Below, one piece after another: positions 1-12,900 of a DNA stretch of 64,000 bases. Within the stretch, counting starts at the first letter, position 1. Each line of letters begins with the position of its first letter. The position numbers and the translations under genes are program-made. The notes beneath the pieces were generated by a model. It was not told the DNA's origin. It did no database searches and saw only the letters and a list, made by a program, of their open reading frames with translations. Source of the stretch: Mesostigma viride (taxonomy: Eukaryota; Streptophyta; Mesostigmatophyceae; Mesostigmatales; Mesostigmataceae); assembly GCA_009746045.1 (NCBI GenBank), contig RPFO01000670.1:1757476-1821475 (forward strand), given 5' to 3'.

Positions 1-133
1 CATGGGAAGGTGGCGTAGTGAGGTCATGCATTTCCATGAATGCAGCTACACCCTCAGAGCACAGCAAGCCACATTAGACCATGCTGAGCCGATGGGTCCC
101 ATATGGGACCCCTGCCGCTTGGCTGGCTTCCAA

Positions 134-1088
134 AGCTCTAGCCCGCATGCCTTACCACGGCGCCGGACGCTCTAGCCCGCATGCCTTACTACGGCGCCTG
201 ACGCTCTAGCCCGCATGCCTTACTACGGCGCCTGACGCTCTAGCCCGGATGCATTACTACGGCGCCTGACGCTCTAGCCCGCATGCCTTACCACGGCGCC
301 GGACGCTCTAGCCCGCATGCCTTACTACGGCGCCGGACGCTCTAGCCCGCATGCCTTACTACGGCGCCTGACGCTCTAGCCCGCATGCCTTACTACGGCG
401 CCGGACGCTCTAGCCCGCATGCCTTACTACGGCGCCTGACGCTCTAGCCCGGATGCATTACTACGGCGCCTGACGCTCTAGCCCGCATGCCTTACCACGG
501 CGCCGGACGCTCTAGCCCGCATGCCTTACTACGGCGCCTGACGCTCTAGCCCGCATGCCTTACCACGGCGCCTGACGCTCTAGCCAGCATGCCTTACCAC
601 GGCGCCTGACGCTCTAGCCCGCATGCATTACGACGGTGCCTGACGCTCTAGCCCGGAAGCCTTACCACGGCGCCTGACGCTCTAGCCAGCATGCATTACG
701 ACGGTGCCTGACGCTCTAGCCCGCATGCCTTACCACGGCGCCTGACGCTCTAGCCCGCATGCCTTACTACGGCGCCTGACGCTCTAGCCCGCATGCCTTA
801 CCACGGCGCCTGACGATCTAGCCCGCATGCCTTACTACGGCGCCGGACGCTCTAGCCCGCATGCCTTACCACGGCGCCTGACGCTCTAGCCCGCATGCCT
901 TACCACGGCGCCGGACGCTCTAGCCCGCATGCCTTACCACGGCGCCTGACGCTCTAGCCCGCATGCATTACTACGGCGCCTGACGCTCTAGCCCGCATGC
1001 CTTACCACGGCGCCTGACGCTCTAGCCCGCATGCATTACGACGGTGCCGGACACTCTAGCCCGGAAGCCTTACCACGGCGCCGGACGC
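134..1088. repeat. 34-bp minisatellite, about 28 copies
   Basis: A head-to-tail array with a 34-bp unit beginning ctctagcccgcatgcc and ending in a cggcgcc core. Copies differ at a few recurring positions (ccttac/cattac, ctgac/cggac), and variant types are shared between distant units, as expected from unequal exchange. There are no unique spacers, so it is not a CRISPR array. No gene overlaps it; the nearest coding sequence starts about 2 kb downstream. Confidence 0.95.
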
Positions 1089-3046
1089 CAGTGGAGACAG
1101 GTTGTACCAGTCGGTCCCGCTCAGCACGGGATCCTGCGCGCACACGAGGGGGAAGGAGTGCGGGAGTGAGACGGAAACCACACGCATGCGGGTGGCATGT
1201 TATTTCTGGAAGTGTGTTATTAAGTTGCAGGTGTCAGCATTACGAGGGTACAGCTTTACGCATGGTGGTTGCCAGCGTGCAGCCACAGACCGTATTAGAA
1301 GTCGACAGGATCAGTTCTCAAGGGCTGGCCTGTTTTTCATTACAGAGGGCGTGAGTTGCGAATGGGGAAGGGGAACTGCAGTTTCAGAAACGGTTGCTGG
1401 ATGGAGTAAGCAAACGGGCACTGGTTTCATACCTTCAAGGAAATAAGGGCCCCTGAGGTAGATCCGATGTCGTACCCAAACAGAGCTCCACCCACCGCCG
1501 GGAACAGAAACCTGGCAGGCAGGCCAGCATCGCATACACCCCAAATCCAGAAGCGGGTAAGCCCTTGGCAAATTATTTGTGAAGGCAAATTATTTGTGAA
1601 ACCACAAGAGTGGCATTGGCAAATCTTTACCGCATGCGGCGAGGGGTGCACGATTTACAACGGTTACTGTGACACAATTCTTAACGCCAATAGCTTGTCC
1701 ACCTCCTTTCCCAACAAAGGCTGCCTTTAGTTGTCGATACACCGGGCTGTTCAGTAACCAGAAATTTTTATTCCGCCGACTAAAAGTGCCCAATAAGAAC
1801 ACAGCATTCTTAACTTACGGGGCGACGATTGATGTCCAGGACGTGCCAGAGCTGTCGTCAGGTCCTGTTGACTCCGGTTCGGGTGCCTGCGTGGTGTGAA
1901 GGGCACGAAATGCTAGGGTCATCCAAGACTTCCCACAACGATGCCGTTTATAACCCTCCTTTCGCGGCATGCAGGACTTCACGTACCATTTCTCCCCCTT
2001 TCGCGGCACGCGTGACAAAGCTTTGGCTCTTCCATTTTTTCTGCATACCGGAGGCCTGTCGGGAGCGCACGAAAATACTGGGAAGAAACGCACCACTTCC
2101 CAACTGTACGGCCTTGGCATTGCTGCCATGTTTCCTCCCTAGCAAGCTCGACGGGCGGCCAGAAAAAGCTGGGCGATGGATGTTTGATTGGCAATGTAAC
2201 TGCGGGTTCGTTGCGACATGGCATGCCATGCTTTCTGCGACCTGAGTCTTTTCCTAGACGTGCTTGCGCTCGCGGGGGAAGCCAATTTGTATCTGTGAGA
2301 GCGTGGGCAATTTTATCCTGCAGGAAGACACAACGTGTCATGTCCTGTTGCCACTTGGGCACAGTTGAGATCGTCAACACCTTCTGCCAGCAGGGCGTTT
2401 TCTCGTTTTACGGTGCCCTGCCCAAGCCTGCCCAGTGCCCACGTTCCCGTCCCAAGTCCCAACTCCCAACCTGTCCCAACACAAGCAGGATACGAGCTCC
2501 GTAATACAAGGTACGCATGTAGGTAGATCATCTTATTGGACGATGAATAAACTCTCCAAATGTATGAAGTTTATGGATTAGCGGATACTAATTTCCCCAA
2601 TTCTCCCTGAAACCTGGCAAGTTAACGCAGCTCTGGCTGTTACAGTATGAACGCCGTGTGCTTTGGAGTTTGGAATCCCTGACATGTTCGAGAATCTGGG
2701 CTCATAGCATAGGCCATACTGAAGGCCAAGGTCCGGCCATCACTTGGAAACGGGGCTCAAATCACCAGCACAACACCAGCAACGTAGCAACGCTGTAATT
2801 TGCCATGCCATGATGCTGGCCTGCGGTGGTAAGCAGGACTAGCAACAGGAAAGCGCGTGGCCATAGCTTCTTGGAACTGGCCATACATCTGGTGTTACAT
2901 GATCGGCTCCACGATTTAAGCTGGACTTCTTAGGTTTTACAAGGTTTTAATTTCAGGAGCTTCAAACGTACTGGGATCGACGAATTTACACGCGGGAAAG
3001 TACAACGTATAGCTAACCGCATCCTGTGCCGCGTTCAGGCAACAAG
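1089..3046. other. Intergenic, upstream of the SNARE gene
   Basis: No convincing gene. Reading frames here are short, overlap on both strands and lack domain-like composition. Small internal repeats exist, such as a direct repeat of aaattatttgtgaa near 1568-1600 and two cctttcgcggca motifs near 1960-2010. The last few hundred bases presumably contain the promoter and 5' leader of the downstream gene, but no defined element was recognised. Confidence 0.5.
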
Positions 3047-3721
3047 ATGAGCGAAATATTCGAGACATACGATCGGGAGTACAATGAGCTCATTACGTCC
3101 ATCCAACGGAAAATCGAGACAGGTGCGGCATTGGGCGGGGAGGCGAAGAGGCAGAAGTTTGCCGAGATCAATTCAGAGCTTGCCGAGGCTCAGTCCCTTT
3201 TGAAGCGCATGGATTTAGAGGCTCGGAGCCTACCTGCCAACATAAAAACGGGGTACATTTCGAAAGTCCGTGACAAGGACGCTGCTTTGCAGACCACGAA
3301 ACGAGACGCCAAGCGCGCTGAAACGGGCACATCGAATGCGGATGCTCGAGCAGACCTTCTTGAGGCGGCCCGTAGGGATGCGTTACTTTACTCAAACTCG
3401 TCCACGGACCAGCGTGCCGCGCTTCTTGCCACCACCGACAGAATAAAGTCTTCCGGGGAGCGGTTGAAGGAAGGGAAGCGGGCATTGTTGGAGACAGAGG
3501 AGCTTGGAGTCAGCATCTTGCAGGATCTCCACAGGCAGAGACAGACGATCGAGCATGCTCGGGACTCACTCCATGGCGCTGACGAAAATATCAGCAAAAG
3601 TCGCAAAATTTTGAGCATTATGGCACGGCGAATGACAGCAAACAAAGTGATCATGAGCGGGGTTGTAGTCCTTCTAGTCCTTGCCATCATCATCATCATC
3701 TACTACAAGCTGGTGGGTTGA
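3047..3721 (+). CDS. VTI1: Vti1-type Qb-SNARE, vesicle fusion protein
   Basis: A complete intronless reading frame of 224 aa. The family acts as a Qb-SNARE in Golgi, endosome and vacuole membrane fusion, pairing with Qa, Qc and R SNAREs. The N-terminus (MSEIFETYDREYNELI) matches the opening of the Vti1 Habc domain, followed by helical, Lys/Glu-rich sequence. Residues about 130-195 form a heptad-patterned SNARE motif. Residues about 200-222 are a hydrophobic anchor with a run of Val, Leu and Ile, and only two residues follow it, as in tail-anchored SNAREs. An in-frame ATG lies seven codons upstream (3026). I prefer 3047 because family members start with a similar Met-Ser-x-x-Phe sequence. The length is normal for the family. 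Lacking introns is unlike the two intron-rich neighbours. A TGTAA pentamer at 3807-3811 could be an algal-type polyadenylation signal, which is only a guess. Confidence 0.92.
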   Translation: MSEIFETYDREYNELITSIQRKIETGAALGGEAKRQKFAEINSELAEAQSLLKRMDLEARSLPANIKTGYISKVRDKDAALQTTKRDAKRAETGTSNADARADLLEAARRDALLYSNSSTDQRAALLATTDRIKSSGERLKEGKRALLETEELGVSILQDLHRQRQTIEHARDSLHGADENISKSRKILSIMARRMTANKVIMSGVVVLLVLAIIIIIYYKLVG

Positions 3722-6043
3722 TGTTGCCAAGCAGGAAGTTAGCGCCCACTTTCCTCCAAGCCCGAACGGGCTTTTTCCCCTCTGCCCTGCCAGGCTTGCT
3801 TGATTCTGTAAGCTAGGCTCGTTGCTTCAAAGGTGCCAGAACCCTGGCTTGCCACGCGTGGCTTTCAATCATTGCCGCAGCAAGCATGGGAATTCCAGGG
3901 CCTCGTAACGCGTGGACTTGCAGGGCATACCAGTGTTCACGTGCCTACAAAAACAGATGCAAACAGAGAAGGGCCAACTGTCAGGAATCTCTGGCTTGCT
4001 CGAGATCAGTGCTTGGTGGCCATTGGGAAGTCCGTGCTTGGATGGACACGCCCTCAATTCCCATGGCAGAGTGGTAGGCCTCTCATGCCACTCACTCTGC
4101 ATGGGGCAAGGTGCATGAGTAAAATATTGAAGTTTCTTCCTTCTGATACATTCTTTAGAATGTAAATGATCTTTGCCTACAAATCAGAAAAACTTGCTCT
4201 TTTGAACATTTTTTGATGTTATTACTATTATTACAGGAATGGGTGCCAGTTTTTTCATCATGGCTTGGGAAATCTATACACGACATAACACAACAAAAAT
4301 TGTAAGGCGGGTAGTTCAAAATGCATTTGGGTGACGGATGTACACCGTTCCCCGACTATTGGGAGCTCACCAAGTGTGCATACAAACTATGGGCTGTGGA
4401 ACTGACTGCGGGCCAGCCAATTGCATGCATGCACGATATTTCCCAAGTTGAAACCATTCCCAGAACCCCATGTCACGCCGCGGCAGGCGCGCAGCCGCGT
4501 CGGCGGCCTAGCTTCCCTTGATACGCAGAGTGAAGCCGGGTTGTGGGAGCATGCAACCGGCCTACCGGCCGGGCCACACCCGTCATCATGGCCGTGCGTC
4601 CAGTCGTCTTGGATAGTCGGGATGACGCGGAGTTGCTATCTGCGGCTCCAGACCTGCATATGGGCTAGTGAGTCGCGCCACTTGCCTTCCATCGCGGGTG
4701 AAGTATCCGCGTGGATATCGCTGCATGATACGACGCAGACGATATTTACGATATTTGTAACTTTTCGTGTAATTTTTTTCTAATGAGATTAGCATTTAGT
4801 ACTCGGTGGCATGCCCATGCGCATGACACGTTTAAGTAAGTAATTACTACTTACTTAGCAGCGTAGAAAAGTATTATCTCATCGGGTTCTCCATGGCATG
4901 CTTTCAGTGCATGTTCACGCACTGACGTATATACTTAGAGCGAATTAGCGAAGGATCCCGAAACTTTTTTTCTCCGGAGCGAAGTGCATGGTCCTGTTAC
5001 TCCGAACTATGAGCTGAAACACCTATGTACTGGGGCACCGCTATAGGGCGCGCAGGGTAGCAGCGGGTGAATGGGCGCGCGACGTATGCATGGGTGGCAC
5101 GCGCTGGGCGATGTAGCTACCCCATTTGGGGCATGGCGAAAATTAGCAAAGCGGACACAGCGCTAGCGCCGGCCTAGCGGCCATGACGTACCGGCCCGGC
5201 GCTGGCCACATACACTACGGGGCCAGTCGTGGGTGGCCGGGTAGTAGTTAGCTAGCGGGCACGGCCGGCGCGGCGGGCGCCAGCTAGTGGCTTGAAAAGG
5301 CCCGGCGGGCCAGGCATGGGCAGGGCCACGACGGCACTGCTGCCAGCGTGCCGCGGCCGACGGTCATGACCAGCTATAGCAGGGCGGGCCATGGCCAGTG
5401 GGCGCCCGGGGATCGATGGGGCGGCCCAAACGTTTGGCCGGGCCTGTTCCAAGGGCCCCGCGGACACGCGACGGATGCACGCGCCGGGCAGCGCAGGGTA
5501 TATACGTGCCTCCAGCGGGGCCCATGCACGAGCAAGGGCAGGCCAGCCCGGAGCATGGCGGGAGGGCTAGCGCGCGGAGGCGCTAGCCCTATCGAGGCCG
5601 GCGCTGAGTGGCCAGCGACCGGCCCCTACTTTGCATGGGCTGGGCGGAGCCAGCGGGGCACACTAGTTGCAAGCTATATTAAGTGCCAGTCCAACTATTC
5701 CTGGACACATGTTGCTATATTAAGTGAGACAACTATTGATGGACTAGCTGCTATGCAGCACTGATTACATGCACAAAACATATATAACTGCGCTTTTGGT
5801 TCCCGCCGCACATTTGAAAGTGCTGTCCTCCGGCTTTTTGCCTTTGCACCGTGTGCAGTTCTTGGACGTTTGGAATCATGGCATGGCTAACGTGATGACT
5901 GACTAGCTAGACCTTTTCAGTGGTTTTCCATTTGCGGGTATTTCCTCGTAAATGGTGGGAGAGCGATCGCAGCAATGGTGCTCACCACTAGACACTCCCG
6001 GCCAGTTCTAAAGGCTAGAAACACACGCCCTGATCAAGCATGC
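3722..6043. other. Intergenic between convergent SNARE and DOHH genes
   Basis: No gene recognised. The stretch at about 5030-5660 is strongly GC-rich with many GGCC and CCGGCC motifs; its frames are not protein-like. Around 4737-4860 the sequence turns AT-rich and holds the inverted repeat aagtaagtaatt / actacttactt. A sequence of about 30 bp containing gtggcatgcccatg occurs at about 4806-4832 and again at about 6421-6446, so it is a dispersed repeat of unknown nature. Confidence 0.45.
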
Positions 6044-6280
6044 TGTTTCCGGCCCCACCGTCTAGGTCATCTAGTCGCTCCACACGTAAGCCAGCCATAA
6101 TTTCAATGCACAAGGATACACATTTCCATCACCATTCATCTTCATCATCCTGAACGACTCGAAAACGCGGAAAAGATAACGGCAGGCTCGAGCTACCATG
6201 GTCCGGATTCTCCCGATTTCTGGCCTGCGCTGGTTGTCTCTTTGATATATAACTGCGCTGGTTGTCTCCTTGATATATAA
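6044..6280 (+). mobile_element. Short retroelement 3' end (family R1), plus a second terminal copy
   Basis: 6044-6250 is the reverse complement of sequences at 36220-36391 and 50871-51220, about 200 bp each. All copies share the terminus ending ggttgtctccttgatatat and vary at the other end, which is the pattern of 5'-truncated retroelement copies. A second, very short copy of only the terminal 26 bp follows at 6254-6280. No coding capacity was seen. Orientation is given so that the constant terminus is the 3' end. Confidence 0.75.
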
Positions 6281-6933
6281 CAGCTGCTTCATATAACAGC
6301 TGCATAAAGCAATTGTATTGGTGCCGTATGATTTCATTTTGCGATCCTAGTCAGCAAACGTCACGATGCTCATTCCGTGAAGTATATACAGTAATCCTAC
6401 AATTAGATTGGTGCAGTACTCCGTGGCATGCCCATGTGCATGACAAGCAAGTACTCAGCCTCTACAAAGTACGCAGCCTGTACACAGCCCACCCCCGGGA
6501 GGAATATCATGCATCCTACTCTGCTAGATTGACCTAGCTTTCTAGACTAGACATTCACACGTCGATGCTCATGTGCACGGTCGCTTCGGCCAGGGTTATA
6601 TCTATGCCTTGTATTCCCATGCTGATGTACAGCCAAGGTACCAACATGCCACCTCCTTCAACGGTACTCAAGTATGCACATCTTCTCTTCAGCGAGAGAA
6701 AAGACGTGCAAACCTTCCATTGAGCATAGACAGATAACCGATTTCAAGATGTGTGGAGTGTGTGCATCTCTCAAAGGGACTTGCAACATTGACAGACATA
6801 AACTACATAGCGCAGGTAGCGCGGGCATTTCATTTGAACCTCAGATACCCTGGCAATTTACTGTGCCATCGCCTTAGCAAGTGAGGACACCGGGTTAATT
6901 AAAACATTATGCCAGAAATTCAGGAGGCCAGGT

Positions 6934-9900
6934 TTACTCCACGTCCGCATACTGCAATGGCAGGCATCGAAGTGGAAGCAAAGACGAATGGCATGCTACG
7001 ATCAGAATATTTTGCAAGATCAAAATGACCAAAACAAGGACAAATGTACTCGTCAACGATGAGTGCGAACAAGAATCAACATTGGAGAATTTCAATGTCC
7101 TCGCCAAGATCAGCGTAAACTTAGATAGCAGCCACCCTCTGATGGCTCTAAGAAGCTATTCTAGGCCATGAGCAATAAGACTGGTTAGCTCTCACATGGT
7201 GGGCAGCCAGAAGGTGGCAATGGCACACCAATCGCGGCCTCTTAAAAGATACCAATCGCGGCCTCTTAGCAATATCATCACTTGAGGCCATCAGACGTGA
7301 TAGCTTTACATAGTATGCAACATATGAACAGTAACCTCGTCCCCGCCACAAGACCATCTTACGGTAAAGCCAGGGACTTCTAGCAGTGCATGCCAGGGAC
7401 GGCCAGGGGCCAGACCTGCCATACCGTGTTGTAAGGCTGAGACTACACTGTGCCACAACATTCATTCCCGTTCACCTGATGTGTGTTCCAGTGGGTAGTG
7501 TACATAAAACTACAGCACACGACCCGTCAAAGAAGGGGATGCAGATCCGGTCACAGACAGGGTGATGGATGGGACACCGCCAAGCGCAGGGTTCACGAGA
7601 CATAAAATGTTTACGCAGCAGCTGGCATGATAGATTTCCAGGTAGGAAACACAGCTAGACCGGATTGAGAGAAAGATGAGAGTGAGGAAAATTTGCGAGA
7701 CTGGAGCAAGAGAAACATGGGTAGGCAAAATGCCAACAGCGAATGCTCTCGGTGCAGCATCACAAGTATGTTTCCCACCCATCCCCTGCACAAACCTCAA
7801 CAACCCATGGGCCACACAGGCAGCATGATCACAAAAGTTTTAGGGCTCGTCCTGTCTCGCGCTTAGCTTGCACTGCCAATCTTACTTCCTTAACTTCATC
7901 ATCTTCACAAGAACGTCATCTGCAGCGCGCTCTTAAAATAGCGCTGCTCACCTGGAAATCCCCCGCCCGCTCATGTGCCATCAGGTCCAGCGCGACACAG
8001 CAGCTCTCAGCCACCACCGCGTCGGCGCACTGTGTATACTCTTGCAGCAGCGCCTCGCACGACGCCTCTGGCAGAGCGGATAGGGAGGGGGGGAGAGGAC
8101 GCCGCAGAGGAGTGCAGGAGAAACACAGTCAGCGAAAAGGGGGGGAGGGGGAGGGGTGGGGGGGCGCAGCAGATAGGGGGGGAGGCAGGGCGATAGAGAA
8201 TATTAAACAGGGGAAGAGACGCAGTCCATAAGAGGGGGCAAGGTAGACGCAGAAGAAAAGAGTGGGGAAGAGAGGCAATCACGGGATGGGACCAGGGCAC
8301 AAATGGGTGGCTGCATACCCAAGTGGTCAAGGGTATGCAGGAGGTTGCCATGCGTGGGAGGAGGTCAGACATTCTCTAAATATAATATCAACTTAGCCTT
8401 CATTATTTCTTAGCCTTTATTTATTGGGTGAATGCAATATTCACCCCCCTCTTTCAGTCTAGACGAGACTAGAATGCCCTTTCCATTCCTGATGGGGTGA
8501 CAATCACAACCGTTACAGACCCACATGCTACGACTCACGCTTGCATTGCCAGCAGCATGCCACAGAAACACAGGGTGTCACTGTACAGGTGTCAAAGGAA
8601 AAACAAGCAATGCCAGCCCGTGGCGGCAGCTAGAGACCACCAAAGAAAGAACAAAAAGTCCTCCCCTGGCCCTCCGCACTTAGGTGCCCCCAGGCGCCCC
8701 CAGGTGTCCCTTGCCCCCCCCCCCCCCCCCCCCCTCACCTGCAATGGACCCGAGGGCCTCCGCCGCCTCGTGCCGCACCATGCAGTGCTCCCGCTCGTCA
8801 CGCAGCACCTGCGTGAGCACGCCCACCACCGCGTCGTCCTGCATCTGGCCCAGCACGTACGCCGCCTGGGCGCCCGATGGCGCACAGGCAGCCGTCCGAC
8901 ACACACACCACAGCCGGCAAAGAGTTCGAGCAGGCGGCACGTGTGGGAGGCGTGGCATGTGTGAGCATTGGGGTTCCCGGTGTTTTCACACTAGCGGTTC
9001 ATTCCGGGGAAGTTGGGTCAAGTTACCCATTAATTAAATACCCACGTATTGCAATTGCTTTCACACTTGCAAGCCAACCAGCTTATCAGCCGAATTCGAC
9101 CGCAAATCCCGCGTTTATGGTCACTTCCACAAAAAATCAGCTGAAGCTCCCAAATTCCGTGGAAGTTGGCGAAAGTACCCTCATAGCTCTTCCGCCAACT
9201 TCCACCCCGAACTGCCCGACTTTTTTTTCGTACCCCCACCTGGCGGGGGCCACAAGGCGTTCAGTGCAGTTCAGTTTCTCTTCCCACTTTGATACTTAAG
9301 ATTCTAGTGCTCCCGTATCTTTCTTGCCTGATCAGTACGGAACAGCTGGTGGAGGGACCGACTGACCCACGCGCCGCGCCTGACCAGCCCCGCGCCGCGT
9401 CGTTTACAATTGGCACATTTCCCAGCTTCCACCAGGCTTCCACACCGAGCTTATCAAGGAGACAACCAGCGTAGGTCTTTTATACCAATATGCCAGGTGC
9501 CGTACCATCTCCTGGTTCCACATTATTCCGAAAATTTTCCGCGGCAGAATTGCACCCAGTGTGAACGTGTCCAGCTGCCACGCGACAACTCCCTGGAATT
9601 CCGTCATCGCCCGGTCTCCGTGTCAGATCGTGTCGACTGCTACTGGCGCCAGAAAGTCGGGGGGAGTCGCTTTAAGCTTACGAAACGATTCCCTGTCACA
9701 AACCCTGAATTAGAAAACACCATCACACCTGAAACACTATAAACCACTAAACATGATCAGACTTTACACCATTCAATCATGGTCAACTTGGCTGCTATGA
9801 AGGCGGGGGCCTACGTCGATAAGAGGCATACTATACAAGAGTCAGGGTGAGAGCAGGGGGGAGTACGGTCCATGCCATGGCACACTGTGCGCCAAGGCAT

Positions 9901-12900
9901 GAAGTACTACAAACCCATGGACTATCCACTAATGACTCATGGCCTGGCACACAAGTGGGGCCAAGGGCACACACCAAGGACACGGCGATGGGTGGCCCCC
10001 GCTGCATCATACCAGAGCGCTACCTGCAAACCCGCGGCAGGAAGGGCCGGTGCCCAAGCAAGTTGGGCGGGTGTCCAAGCCGCCAACAAGGAAAGCACTG
10101 CGGCGCTGCATGGGGCTGGTGGGCTCCAGGTAGCGGCCAGCCACGCATGCTGGCACGCGGGCAGGCGGCTGCTTGCTCCCCCTCTACAGCTAGAAAGCCC
10201 CCTCACCTCGTGTTTGAGCCGCCCCCTCACCTCGTGTTTGGGCCGCCCCCTCACCTCGTGTTTGAGCCGCCCCCTCAACTGTGTTTGGGCCGCCCCCTCA
10301 CCTTGTGTTTGAGCCGCCCCCTCAACTGTGTTTGGGCCGCCCCCTCACCTCGTGTTTGGGCCGCCCCCTCACCTCGTCTTTGAGCCGCCCCCTCACCTCG
10401 TGTCTGAGCCGCCCCCTCACCTTGTGTTTGAGCCGCCCCCTCAACTGTGTTTGGGCCGCCCCCTCACCTCGTGTTTGAGCAGTGCGCTGCTGCTGGACCC
10501 AAAGCACGACGCAATCGCCTCGGTGGCAGCATGCCCGCCCATCGCGCGCAGAGCAAACAGGGCAGCGTAGCGGTCAAACAGGTCGACCGACTCGTCCAGC
10601 AGGGTGGCCCTGGGGGTGGGTGAGGCATGGGGGGGTGGGCAAGGTGGCACGATTGCTTAAGACAGGCATTCCCTCAGGAAAGCGTCTCTCCGTGTCATGT
10701 CTAACTCCCATGGGAAGGGATCAATTAGTGTACATGAATGGGAAGGGATCAATTAGTTAACATGAATGGGAAGGGATCAATTAGTGTACATGAATGGGAA
10801 GGGATCAATTAGTTAACATGAATGGGAAGGGATCAATTAGTTAACATGAATGGGAAGGGATCAATTAGTTAACATGAATGGGAAGGGATCAATTAGTTTA
10901 CATGAATGGGAAGGGATCAATTAGTGTACATGAATGGGAAGGGATCAATTAGTGTACATGAATGGGAAGGGATCAATTAGTTAACATGAATGGGAAGGGA
11001 TCAATTAGTTAACATGAATGGGAAGGGATCAATTAGTTAACATGAATGGGAAGGGATCGATTACTTTACATGAATGGGAAGGGATCAATTAGTGTACATG
11101 AATGGGAAGGGATCAATTAGTTTACATGAATGGGAAGGGATCAATTAGTTTACATGAATGGGAAGGGATCAATTAGTGTACATGAATGGGAAGGGATCAA
11201 TTAGTTTACATGAATGGGAAGGGATCAATTAGTTAACATGAATGGGAAGGGATCAATTAGTGTACATGAATGGGAAGGGATCAATTAGTGTACATGAATG
11301 GGAAGGGATCAATTAGTTAACATGAATGGGAAGGGATCAATTAGTTAACATGAATGGGAAGGGATACAATCGCTGGACAGCGTTCACAGACGACTCGGAA
11401 GAGTGAATAGGGCGATGACAGGACGCTGGTGCACAATCCACGGATGATAGGTCGCTGATTTAGGTCACTGATGCACCATCCACAGGACGATGGGAAACTT
11501 CCAAGCATGCAATCCTCTAAAGTAAAGCGTGGAATATCGGCGCAGCTTTCCCATGCAGAAGGAAAAGACTCCCGGCAGGACCAGCATGGGGCGCAACAGC
11601 ACAGCTGACGGCCAAAAGGTTCTCGACCGAGAGCCGGGGAGCGAAACAATATCGGTGCAGGTTGCGATACACAAATCCATCCCCGCACCAAGCACACGCA
11701 CCAAACATCCCGAGCACCAAGCACCAACAGTTTCGATGTCATCCTCCCACGGCCCGGCGGCCCACCGCTGGACAATCTGCAGGAGAAAGGTCGTGCCTTC
11801 ACAGCTACACGATGTTGTGGCTCCTTGCTTGTCGTACGCAATCACTCTACGAAAGGTACGCAACCGCTCCAGAAAACATCCCCCCAAACATACCTGAGAC
11901 CCTCAACGGTGCCCCCTTGCTGGGCCGCACCCGCAGGCACCGGGTCGATGGACTTGTAGACCGAGTAAGGCTGCGCACCATCTTTGCCCGCCGCCGCACC
12001 CTGCCTCAGCGCGTCGATGCGACGGAGCGCCAGCTGGCAGGTCTCCGCCACCTCCTGCAGGCTGTCCCCCTTGTGCCGCAGCAAGGGGGCGAGGCATTCG
12101 TCCGTACCAATCGCGCCCAGGGCCTCCCCTGCCTGGGCGAAGGCAGAGGGAAGCGGGAAGGGCGGAAAGCCATGGGGGCATCTATAAAGAGGAGCGTGTG
12201 TTTGGTCTCAAGGATGCCTTCTTTCCATGTCACTAACAACCTTGCTTATTGGAGCTATCAGGTCATGTGTCAGTCTCTAACAACCTTGCTTATTGGAGCT
12301 ATTAGGTCATGTGTCAGTCTCTAACAACCTTGCTTATTGGAGCTATTAGGTCATGTGTCAGTCTCTAACAACCTTGCTTATTGGAGCTATTAGGTCATGT
12401 GTCAGTCTCTAACAACCTTGCTTATTGGAGCTATTTGGTCATGTGTCAGTCTCTAACAACCTTGCTTATTGGAGCTATTTGGTCATGTGTCAGTTGCTGA
12501 CGGATGATTGATGCAGGAATGTCCACCACCAAGCGTGAAGGGTTATGCCATGCATGAGCTACAGAGGGGCGGGTGTCGGTGGATGGTGCACAAGGTGGGT
12601 AATGAGCAGGTTTAAGGGCAGGTAATGGGTGGGCAATGGGTGGATGATGGGTGGGCGATGAGTGGGCAATGGGTGGGCAATGGGTGGGCAATGGGTGGGC
12701 AACGGGTGGGTAACGGGTGCGTAATGGGTGGGCAACGGGTGGGTATAATGGGTGGGTAATGGGTGGGTAACGGGTGGGTAATGGGTGGGTAATGGGTGGG
12801 TAATGGGTGGGCAACGGGTGGGTATAATGGGTGGGTAATGGGTGGGCAACGGGCAGATGCAAAGAAGCGGCACGAATCCCTTTGTCCCTGGGCACGGAGT

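Noticed and set aside
134-1088. CRISPR-like regular array
   Set aside because: Units are contiguous 34-bp repeats with no unique spacers, in a eukaryotic context.
1829-2245. 138-codon plus-strand frame
   Set aside because: Composition is not protein-like, overlapping frames of similar length exist on the other strand, and no family features are visible.
8311-8340. tRNA gene
   Set aside because: Only a single 10-bp stem-loop; no cloverleaf, anticodon arm or acceptor stem.
8970-9600. Possible terminal inverted repeats (ttcacact pairs) of a DNA transposon in DOHH intron 4
   Set aside because: The match between about 8984 and about 9570 is short and gapped, and no target duplication was found.
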